Shown in pieces: positions 55,432 through 64,000 of a stretch of 64,000 nt of DNA; position 1 is the stretch's first letter; every line of letters begins with the position of its first letter. The stretch lies in contig WTXD01000007.1 of assembly GCA_022496205.1 (NCBI GenBank), positions 620,001-684,000 on the forward strand. Reading direction: 5' to 3'. The notes beneath the pieces were generated by a model. It saw nothing but the letters and a program-made list of their open reading frames with translations. It ran no database searches and was not told where the DNA came from. The DNA comes from Gloeopeniophorella convolvens (taxonomy: Eukaryota > Basidiomycota > Agaricomycetes > Russulales). The translations under genes and the position numbers were made by a program.

Positions 55432-57962
55432 TGCATGTCTACCACCATTCCCTGGACGTTAAATAGCAGCAGCTAAAGGTCGAGAACGCAGTCCAGAATT
55501 TCGGCACTTGTCTCCATGTCCGAGTGTTGCTGTGTGGGTTCCGCATGATGGGCAAAACCCCGTCCCAGGAACCAGGGTACGCCTACGAGGTACCGCTGTA
55601 CTTAGCAGCAAGGCCACGGATGACCGCTAGCAGCAGAAATGTGTTTGAAGTCCGGACCGTCATACCGGCGAGCACCGGGCCTCAAAGTCCGATGCCCATC
55701 ATCTCTGAAATTGTATACAGATCAGCCTGCTGCAATACTTAGTACAAAAGGTTAATACGCACCGGTAGCGCCAGAAGATACAAGAGAGCTATTGGGCGTC
55801 CAAGTCCTCACGGACCGTTCCCGAAATGAGATACTGTCTCGGCGTTTGTGGGGATGGTATTTCGAGGGACTGTTGATCACGGAGAAAGTCACAGTACGGC
55901 GCCCGAAAGAACGGTTGCATTGGACTGCAGTTCTGTTATAGCGCCCTAGTGTCTTGACAACGTAATCCAAAGTTGTGATTCGGAGTGTGGGATAGACGCT
56001 CAAGACGCTGTGGAATGAGAACAGGTTGGATCCCACTTGTCGCTTCAAAACCCCCGGAGATGCGTGCGAGGACCGTCAAAGGCGTGAGATTAGTCCCGCT
56101 CCGAGAAGAGGGATCTCAGTACTCAGAAGGAGGCTGGATGCAGACGAGTGTGTAACGCCACGACTGAAGGATCTGGAACATTCGCTGAACCTGACCATGA
56201 TGGATTGTCCGAGGAGAAAAACATGCCGACCAGCGGACAGCGGGAGTACGTTGGATGTGGTAAACATAAGGTCAGCGAGACGCAGCTAAGCCTATTTGGC
56301 GTGCGACTGTCGCGCGAGTGTTGATGAGAGAATGTGCGTTCATGGTATAGGAGTACGCGGCGAAGACACGCCGAGACAGTTGGTAGCACGTTGTCCATGG
56401 CCGAAGCTGACAGTGAGTGATGGACGGGGTCACGACCCTTGGCGAGAGACTGTAAGCGGCAAAGACGCACTGGGTGATCCTGACAAGTACGGATCTGGGT
56501 CGGGACTGCGGGAGGGGACTGTGTTGGGGTTCGAGCTCTCGGTGTCGTAAGACGAGGCTTTTCCCATATGCCACATGAATGCAGCCGCATATTCGGAAGA
56601 ATGAACATTCTGGCAAGCGTGTGAGGCCGGATTGTGCGGGCTTGTCAAGTGAGGGTTCGATGCAGGTCGATGCAGACATCCGGTCCGCAACTCGGTGTTG
56701 AAAGAGTACCGAGGCGCCGTGACGGAAGTTAGGGTTTGAGTCTTCGACACCTACTGGACCAAAAGTGTGGCCCTTCCGTTTCTGCGGACTCCGTGGTAGC
56801 GATGCGGCCGCAGCCGGACCACACCGAGGCAGGTTAGTGCGACCATTGTTGGACACCCCTGCGGCGAACTGCGAGGGACAATGTCCGACTGCAGATGTCC
56901 TAGAAGTAAGAACACAGGGTGCCGTAGCCACGAAGCCTCTGCACACGGAGGAGAGTCGAACTTTGATCGCCATGCTTCTCAGCCCCACCTGTCCTAGATC
57001 TTCTTAGATCCGGACCAAACTTCGGTTCCGAAGTTCGGCGCCTGCTAGCCAGGACATCAAGCGCCCACCAGTGCAGCGAGCCCAATGTTAGCAGACGCAT
57101 GGAGCTACGCGCGACTCGAAACTCGGACGGTAGATAGATCTGCGCGGGCAGGTGCATCTCGAATCTCCGGTGAGAATCTCGAGTTTTGCATCAGGTAGCG
57201 CTAGATATTATGCAGTCTCCTCGCCGATTATCGTCAACTTCTGCTTGTGCATACAGTCGATCAATTCGGTATTCGCGGTGGAGTTGACGGCACAACAACC
57301 TGGCGCCGCGGTCGTCCAGAAACGCGTACCTGAGATTTGAATGCATATTAGTACGGGATCCGCGGCGACAGGGCATGCCCGTACCGTGTCTAGAACGCCC
57401 TTGAGGCAGTGTTCGATGAGCGCATAAACTTATGAGGAGTCCTCCCAATACTCCGTGACAGTCTAGAGATGACACAAGAAGTGCCGAACGTACGAACGTA
57501 CGGCGGTTGATAGCCGTCGCCTTCGGAGAGGGTTAAGATATGCGTGAAAGATGTGCACATTAGGGAATGGAATCGAGCAAACAACACAAGAAACATACCA
57601 GGAGGCGGACCCAAGGAGATTGATTCTGGTAGTGGTGTGAGAACCATCCTTTGTGGAAGATGACCGCCGGTGGCGGCTACGGGGCGACAAGCAGCCGCAC
57701 ACAAAGTTCGGAATCCATGACCTATAGTGCATGCATGTATGCATTTAGATTGAAGTTGCGCGTGCACGCATCGCGAGCTGGGATACTATCTTTCCGCCCG
57801 CTCTTATCTGCCGCGTCCAATGCTCTCTAGACATACCTCGTCTCATGCTCGACCCTATTAAGGTCTGACTGACATCCAGGGAAGAGCTCTGAGATAATCA
57901 ATGTTCCCGTAGAGGGCTGAGTAGAATTGCACAGATGTAGGCAAGGCATTGTAAGAGACAGA
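55432..57962. other. Gene-poor region
   Basis: About 2.5 kb upstream of the oxidase. A TATA-like tatttaa (minus) lies at about 55458-55464. A 238-codon open frame on the minus strand (56272-56988) with a weak internal repeat (VFAAYS twice) has no recognisable domain. I see no convincing gene, terminal repeat or transposase. Confidence 0.45.
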
Positions 57963-58412
57963 CTAGACAGCCTCAGCCCGACGACCTTCTTGCAGATCAT
58001 AGAGCTCGCACGCGTGGACATCGTCGTCAACTTTGTCATTCATCGCTCGTGCCTGGCGCCGCCGTCGGTGCAAATACACGAACCCTAAGGTGAGGATGGC
58101 AGCTGTGACGACGAAGGTGAACACTACAAATGCCGATGATTGAGTCTCAAGCGCGAGGACAGAATGGCCCTACGTACCGCAGTGGGCGGTGGTGTGCGGG
58201 TGCATGTCTCCCAAGTGGTAGCGGATGACGTCAAGAGTGTCAAGTGCCGCCCGCGGCACAGCATTGAAAAAGTTGGTGTCGCCGTTGAGGCAAGTCGCCT
58301 CGCCGTCGGGAGAAGTTGGTATGCCGTTCACGCAGACGGGTATTCCGGGACCGGCGGTGTTAAAGCTGCTGCTGCTTCCGCCGTTTCCGCCCTGCTCAGG
58401 TGTAGAAGACAT
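57963..58412 (-). CDS. Small single-pass membrane protein
   Basis: Two minus-strand exons, 58178-58412 and 57963-58123, joined by a 54-base gtacgt...tag intron, give 131 residues. A Gly/Ser-rich N-terminal part with three to four cysteines (PVCVNGIPTSPDGEATCLNG) precedes one transmembrane helix (VFTFVVTAAILTLGFVYL), a positive stop-transfer cluster (HRRRRQAR) and an acidic tail. No signal peptide is seen. Reading straight through would meet a TAG, which the intron removes. I do not recognise the family. Confidence 0.65.
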
Positions 58413-59147
58413 GATGCTGTGCTCTTTCTAAATGTGGGGTTTTAGTGTGTGGAGGGTGGAAGTCGGCGGGAGTCCGGATGTGATGAGTGGCGGCAGGTGA
58501 AGTTGAACTTTTAGCAAGCAGTGACGCGGAAGCACACTATTTATACATAGCCAAGTTGAGAGAGTCGATGTGTGTTTGCCTGCTGGAATGCGTGATGGAA
58601 GTGCGCCCACTTGCGACAGAATGCATATAATTGAAGTTGATGTGACCAAGGACACTAGTCCGAGGGATACCAAAGCCTCCAGAACTTGCAAAAGCGTTGC
58701 GAGTCGAGGAAGGCCTATTCAATCCTCTCGATGCCCTCATATGCAGCACGAGTTGTGAGCGAGTTTGAGGTTGCGGTTGGGACCAAGGGTGAGGGTGACA
58801 ACTATCATGATGACGGTGGTAAAGGACAGAAGTTATGTAATGGCCTTGTAACGGCGACCTCGGCCGACTTATAGCGCCCGCGCCGCTACTCCGGGCCAGT
58901 ATTGGCCGACAACTGACCAACACCCCGCCTGCCCAACTCGAACGCTGGCCGTGCGGGCTGGGGATGAATATGTCTGGTGCCGCTGAGCCTCAGGGCGAAG
59001 CAGGAATGGAGACGGATACGATTGAATTATATTATCACGATTTCAAACAGTATCTGCTCAATAGAATAGGGTATATGAATTTTGCGCCTGCTCCGCAACG
59101 AAGTGTTCTCGATCAGTGCAAAGGGTACGTCCAGGCTGACCGGGACC
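58413..59147. promoter_or_regulatory. Promoter of the small membrane protein and intergenic region
   Basis: A minus-strand TATA box (tataaata, 58538-58545) lies 126 bases upstream of the ATG at 58412. The remainder, to the PalI stop, shows nothing distinct. Confidence 0.5.
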
Positions 59148-60119
59148 TCAGACAGCCGCCCGGCGGCGACGGAAGCGACCGAGGAAGCCTGGTTTCTCTG
59201 GATATGTGGAGTCGCTTGCACCGGCCATCCGAGCACGGCGGCGGCCGAAGCACACGGTGCAGCCGGCAAACAGGAGCAGAATCAGAGCAGCAAGCGTCAT
59301 CCAGAAACCTGAAGACAGAGAAAACGTGTTAGACCCTGGCAGCGAATAGACAGCGGAGATAGAAGTCCGTACCTGGGCCCGCAACAGAGTGCACATGGAC
59401 GTCGTGAAGGTTGTTGACCTTGTTGTGGACCATGACGTAGAGGGCGATGTCAATCGCAAAGGCGATGAGAGTGAGGATGGCAGCGAGGAAGGAAAGGATC
59501 GAAGCCAGAAGGGTCAACGTGATGTGTGCGGAGAAGGAGAGCAGGAACGCGATAAACGATACACCGGCAGCTGGTGAGTATGTCAGTCACGATCGCTGGC
59601 GCTTGGGTCATTGTGACATACCGACTGGGTGAACCGCGAGTCCGCGTGTCGCAGCTGATCCAATGGTAACGCTGTTCGAGGTGGACTCGAGGTGCACAGA
59701 ATAACCATGCCCTTTACACGCATGTTAGTGCCTGGGTAGTTGGCAAGATGAGGGAGTTTCAAACGTACCTGGATCAACGCACGAGCGATGTCCGGATGGA
59801 GCGTCATATATGCAATATGCCCTGCCCCAGAGTAAGCCTTGAACGTATGAGGTTTGTGAAATCAAGCCTACCAGATGCCAAACTGCCGAACGAAAAACTG
59901 GTCAGTATAGTGAAAGAAGCTGTAAGCGATGACACTCACTCTAATCTGCTCAATTGCTTCAGACTTGGTAGTGACGTGGGGAGCTACGCCACTCGTAAAG
60001 TGGGAGCGGGCGATGTCAATCGCTGGGAGTCCAGGGAGTGAGATGGACACTAGCAGCAAGAGTACAAACGCGCTGAATAGGAAGAAGACTCCTGGGAGGA
60101 AGAAGGCGCGAGCAGCCAT
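59148..60119 (-). CDS. palI: PalI/Rim9-type SUR7-family membrane protein
   Basis: Minus-strand gene with five to six exons, start MAARAFFLPGVFFLFSAF. The SUR7/PalI architecture is visible: an N-terminal helix ending in LLLLVSISLPGLPAIDIA, an external loop with FGIWAYC and a second Cys, two middle helices (AAGVSFIAFLLSFSAHI, LASILSFLAAILTLIAFAID) and a fourth (FWMTLAALILLLFAGCTVCF), then a short basic tail. PalI/Rim9 proteins assist the plasma-membrane ambient-pH sensor of the Pal/Rim pathway. Exon 2 begins either at FFVRQ or at FGIW. A TATA box (tataaaat on minus, 60169-60176) precedes the ATG by about 50 bases. Confidence 0.85.
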
Positions 60120-60942
60120 GGCGAAGGGGGAGGATGATTATGTGGAGACATCTTGTCTGGCTCGATAGATTTTATAGTCGGGTGGGGTTTACAACTGTGT
60201 CTGAGAAGCGTCAGTGGTGCGGAGTGTGGTGTAAAAGCGCTCGGAAGCGCTATGCACCGCATCATGTTGTCCCTGGTTGACGACGTTGACGTCAGACCTT
60301 TGCTTCATCTGCAGATAGGCGGGATGTGAAACCTCCATCCAAACGTGGAAGGTCCGCATGCAAGCGGCTGCCGCGCTAGCCGAACGAATAGGCGCGCGAT
60401 CGTGATTGGACGATTCGGACTGTTTTGATCACCGTTGAGGACTCCGCCCACCTATGCAAAAGACGCGCGGTCTTCTGGTACCGAGAGTATCACTGTGGCC
60501 GTATGAGAGGCTGCCATGCAGAGACAGCAGGTATCCTTTTTTTTTTATAGCATTGCCTTGTTCACACACGTCCCCTAAAGCTGAAGCCGTAGCTCGGCTC
60601 ATCCGCCTGCGGGATCGAATGCACAGGGTCTTCTAGGGCCTTCTCGGGAAGCCAGGAGTGCATTTACTCCCTCGACTCGACGTATTCGTGGAAACATTCA
60701 CCTCGATTTCTCAACGCAAGACAGCAAACAAAAAACAAGTGATGCAGACAGCCGAACGGGGGCGTAACAAAGGTAAAAGACCCGTGAGTGATGCATAGAA
60801 CAAACACTCAAACCGCAACCTAATGAGAAGAAGCGACACAACAATGAAGGTATGTAAACCAAACAGTAAACCAAGTCGTAAGAAGGGGTAACATGACAAA
60901 TGAAAATGCTTATGCCAAAGCGTAAGTAGACATACGATAAGA
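60120..60942. other. Intergenic region
   Basis: This contains the PalI promoter (TATA at 60169-60176, minus), a short T tract at 60538-60547 and the 3' flank of the gene at 60943. No gene is seen. Confidence 0.5.
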
Positions 60943-62028
60943 TCAGATCCAACGGGGCCAATGGGCCATACCGGGAGTAGCAAGGACACTTGGAGAAGGC
61001 ATCGTGAAGAGTCGCTTTGGTCGGTCACGAAGGCGCGAGCGGAGCGCCAGACGAGTAGTATCGTCGAGGACGTACTTCTCGGTGACCACTTCTGGTGGTG
61101 GTCGAGTCGTGCGAAAGGTGCCATCTGGATTGAGAAAGTTCTCATTGAGGGGTATAGGTAGCGGCTTGTCCTCGGAGGCAGGCGCTGACGAGGACAGTGA
61201 GGCAATGATGAGAGGCACTGTGTGAGTGCTGATATCGAGACACGCATCCTCGGCTGAAAGTAAAATTTGGGGTATCTCGACGTCGTCCGCGAGGACGATG
61301 TCAGGTTCGGGATTGCAAGGGTCGTGATCATCCGCGACGGTGTCGTTGGAGGGTTGAGGTTCATCCCCCTGGGGCAGAATTTCGTCCTCTCTCTCGGGCT
61401 CGGGAAGCACGATTCGCTTCCCCAAACTTGTGAGCAGCTCACGAACTCGTGCGTTCCGCATTCTACGGAAGCCAGCAGATGGCAAAGCACCCGAGTCGGG
61501 CTGCAGGCAAGTGCTGTTCGGCGAAGTGGCAGATGCTGAGGCGACCAGTCCAAAGAGGCCAGAGAAAGACTGCTGAATGGACAGAGCAGATACCGAAGCG
61601 GCGAGGCCGAACAGACCGATGGTCGTCTTTCCCCAAGATAGAGAGCGTTCGAGACCCCGGCAGAGGAAATCCATAGACCAGCGGATCGTAGCCTTGGGCC
61701 CGAGGTTGGCCGGAAGCACGCTGAGACGGAGAGGGCTGGTAGCCACGAGGGTGGACTGTGCGACGAGCGCGGAGACGGTGGCGGGGAAGGAAGCTCGCTT
61801 CCGTGTTCTACGTGCCCGCCTTTCCAGGAGTGTTGGCAAGACCGAGGTACGCAGGCCCTGATCCTCTCGAATGGCGCGGAGGCGCGCCAGGTACTTGAAG
61901 GCAAAGAACGTTCCAGATGCAAAGAGAAGAATGAAAACGATGGACAGAATGATGCATGTCAAATTGGCTATGTGGTCGTGATCGACCTTGAAAGAACGTG
62001 AGGCAGGAGGAGGGTGAGCGGGGGCCAT
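60943..62028 (-). CDS. Single-pass membrane protein of unknown function
   Basis: An intronless open frame of 361 residues. One clear transmembrane helix near the N-terminus (IILSIVFILLFASGTFFAF) follows a short head with KVDHDHIANL. The long remainder is charged and partly disordered: basic RRARRTRKR after the helix, a middle acidic stretch (EPEREDEILPQGDEPQ), then a Pro-rich segment (EDKPLPIPLNENFLNPDGTF). A topology with the long part in the cytosol is likely. No known domain is seen. It is divergent from another one-helix protein at 63576. Confidence 0.65.
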   Translation of the reverse strand: MAPAHPPPASRSFKVDHDHIANLTCIILSIVFILLFASGTFFAFKYLARLRAIREDQGLRTSVLPTLLERRARRTRKRASFPATVSALVAQSTLVATSPLRLSVLPANLGPKATIRWSMDFLCRGLERSLSWGKTTIGLFGLAASVSALSIQQSFSGLFGLVASASATSPNSTCLQPDSGALPSAGFRRMRNARVRELLTSLGKRIVLPEPEREDEILPQGDEPQPSNDTVADDHDPCNPEPDIVLADDVEIPQILLSAEDACLDISTHTVPLIIASLSSSAPASEDKPLPIPLNENFLNPDGTFRTTRPPPEVVTEKYVLDDTTRLALRSRLRDRPKRLFTMPSPSVLATPGMAHWPRWI

Positions 62029-63575
62029 ACTTGAGCTTGAAGATGCTAGGGTGGTAGCGACGAGGTCTTGTAGGGCGTAAGAGTGCTAGTCTGTTGGAAC
62101 CAGCGTAAGGATAAGATGCCATGGCACACCGACATTTGAAAAGTTGGAAAGGGTTTGGGCGAGTAGATGAAATTGCAATCTACATGCTTGGAGGCGATCA
62201 GGCCAGGACTGACATCACGTCAGAAATGTGAAATCGCTGCAGTCAGAGGCAATTCCTGATTTCCGGGAGCCGTTGGGTATAGGGGCCATGAAGAATTGAC
62301 CGTGCAAGTGGGCAGCGCAGGCAGGTCCTAGAGTCGCCGAAAGTTGGTCTGCGAGCTCGGAGGTGGCGAAGTCTATAATCTTCGAGAGGTAGTCGATTGA
62401 GCACTGTGACATCATTCGAGACCAAGCTAAGGTTTGGTTGGCCGGAGCAATCTGGGCCGGCAGTTGAGGTACGGTTCTGACCGATGGGTATGAACACGGG
62501 CGTGAATGGATGCACCGCGGCGGGGGTTGGTGTTTTCAACTTGCGCCCGACGATGGGCGAGTTGGCAAGAGTCGGCGTCTGTTCGGCTCTTCCTGGCCCG
62601 GGAGTCGGGACGTCCCCGTTCCGCCGGCCGAAAGCGGCCGAAGCAGACCTCGCCAAACTTTGCCTTGAACGCGGCACTGCTCAACCGAACTAGCGCACTG
62701 GCAGGACGTCGACTCAGCAAGCAGACGATCAAATAGCGGATATGGCTACCATTTTCGACTACTAGAGGATCAAGCGCGGAGGCAGCTGATTCACTGGTCC
62801 TCCAGAGGCTGGCGCCGCACTTGAAGGACCTACACTGCGTTACGGGAGGCGTGCCAGCACTATTCAGAGGCGTTCTGTTCGTGCTTCGGGCCTCGAGTGC
62901 ATGCGAGGTTGTGATTGCTCTTCGCATCCACCTCAAATTAAGGCTTCAACTGAACCCACCCACTCCTCCCTTATCTCTCCTCATTTTGCTTTCGGATGCA
63001 GTGGTCGTCAAAGCGCGGGTCTGCCTGGCAGCCGCAGGCACCAAGTAGTTGCCATCGCCTTCGAGACGTTCGGCAATCTAGTCCAAGTAAGAGTATACTC
63101 TCTCAGACCCCTCACCAGGACAGGCCTGTCTGTTCGGTGTCGTGTACCTCGACGATGCCGGTCCGGAAACTGTCCACCATGTCTCGAACCCAGTCGGCCA
63201 AGGCAACATTCCTCGAACCTTTCCCAGTCTGCCAAGGGACCATGAAGCTGTCCTCACAGGCCCGACCGGCTACCTCGAAATCTACCCGGTTCGATTCTCA
63301 TTCGCTAATCGACAGCACCCCGTCGATACATTATTGTCAGGAAAATCTGCCGGGTATGCTGGTCCGGTGCTAGAAACCTCCACAAAAGTTCAACGGCAAG
63401 GTCTCGACACATTGAGGCCACGATCATGATGTCCTTATAATGACCATAGCCACAATGCTAAGCCACAACACATCGATCTGGCTTCGTTCAACCCACTTCG
63501 CAGCGCCCTTCCCCAGCTGCTTTACCCAACCATCGCCCACCCTCCCAAGGTCTTCTACCACCCGCCGACCCCCAG
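62029..63575. other. Divergent intergenic region
   Basis: About 1.5 kb lies between two divergent membrane-protein genes. Open frames at 62243-62936 (minus) show no family signature. The last 100 bases before 63576 are pyrimidine-rich, consistent with a leader. Confidence 0.45.
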
Positions 63576-64000
63576 ATGACCGAAGAGGCCTCCAAATCTC
63601 CTTTCCTCTATTCTTTTCTCATCGGTGTCGTTGTCGTCTTGGCACTCAGCACCTTGTCCTTCGTTCTCCTCCCTGCATGGTTTTATTTCCGCGGCCGAAA
63701 GCTCGGACTTGCGCTATCGAAGACCGCGATCGAATCGCCCAGTCGCATGGAAGAAGGGCTCTCGGCACCAGATCCGTTCGACTTTTCCTGCCGCGGCCCC
63801 AGCAGGCTGGGTGGCATCTCCCCATCGCCAGCCGCGATGGTCTCGGACGAGAGCAGGAAATCTCGACTGTCGCAGCAAGTTGGAGTCACAGAGAGGACCG
63901 AGAAACGTGGTACCCTGCAAACCCGTTCAAGCTGGTCACGAGCATCTATTCCCATCATTCTCCATCCGACCGAGGAAGTTGAGCCCGAGGGCTACACCGA
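63576..64000 (+). CDS. Membrane protein, 3' end outside the window
   Basis: An open frame from the ATG at 63576 to the end of the window, 141 codons so far. A short head (MTEEASKSPFLYS) is followed by one helix (FLIGVVVVLALSTLSFVLL), then FYFRGRKLGLALSK and a Ser/Arg-rich cytosolic-type tail. The layout resembles the divergent gene at 60943-62028, but no sequence similarity is evident. Family not recognised; partial. Confidence 0.6.
   Translation, partial: MTEEASKSPFLYSFLIGVVVVLALSTLSFVLLPAWFYFRGRKLGLALSKTAIESPSRMEEGLSAPDPFDFSCRGPSRLGGISPSPAAMVSDESRKSRLSQQVGVTERTEKRGTLQTRSSWSRASIPIILHPTEEVEPEGYT

Noticed and set aside
56272..56988. 238-codon minus-strand open frame in the gene-poor region
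   Set aside because: Only a weak internal repeat and no recognisable domain. Insufficient to call a gene.
58124..58177. In-frame TAG between the outer and membrane parts of the small protein, suggesting readthrough
   Set aside because: A canonical 54-base gtacgt...tag intron removes it and joins the helix in frame.
60538..60547. Short T run as a second retroposon tail
   Set aside because: No flanking duplication and no similarity to the 53986-54300 insert.

Overview
The window is nuclear DNA of a filamentous basidiomycete, most likely an Agaricomycete. The support is GC-rich coding DNA, many introns of about 45-65 bases, a 375-residue actin rebuilt from eight exons, and fungal housekeeping genes (a PMT2-like O-mannosyltransferase, RPN10, SEC14, EMG1, UPRT, ICP55, SCO1, complex I B18). 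Gene models were built by eye from splice signals and protein-family conservation. Junctions are exact where exon coordinates are given and approximate elsewhere.

Layout. 0-3.5 kb: protein O-mannosyltransferase. 4-8 kb: NACHT-ankyrin receptor-like protein. 8.9-10.4 kb: actin (minus). 12.2-24.5 kb: a block that looks like innate-immunity or cell-death machinery. It holds a protein with an MLKL-like N-terminal helical bundle followed by a degenerate kinase domain (plus), an AGC-type kinase (minus), a NACHT-WD40 protein with a similar helical N-terminus (minus), and a paralogous AGC-type kinase (minus). 25-26.7 kb: two mitochondrial respiratory genes, SCO1-like (plus) and NDUFB7/B18-like (minus). 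27-35 kb: a lineage-specific, repeat-rich stretch with at least four tandem coiled-coil reading frames of two alternating types, flanked by two related uncharacterised genes. 35.4-40.2 kb: RPN10, SEC14 and EMG1.

40.9-47.8 kb: a uracil phosphoribosyltransferase flanked by two divergently oriented, closely similar 2-oxoglutarate/Fe(II) oxygenases with matching exon structure. 48-50.3 kb: mitochondrial aminopeptidase P family protease (ICP55-like). 50.4-52.8 kb: amino-acid/choline-type permease. 53.1-55.4 kb: secreted FAD-linked oxidase whose coding exon is split by a 315-bp poly(A)-tailed insertion with a 13-bp target-site duplication. 58-64 kb: four membrane proteins, one of them a PalI/Rim9 (SUR7-family) pH-sensing protein and the last running off the window.

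Most notable are the immunity-like block at 12-24 kb, the young retroposon in the oxidase gene, the alternating coiled-coil array, three GC-AG introns, and a set of one-base frame breaks that all have the same sense. The last point suggests consensus under-calling as much as biology.
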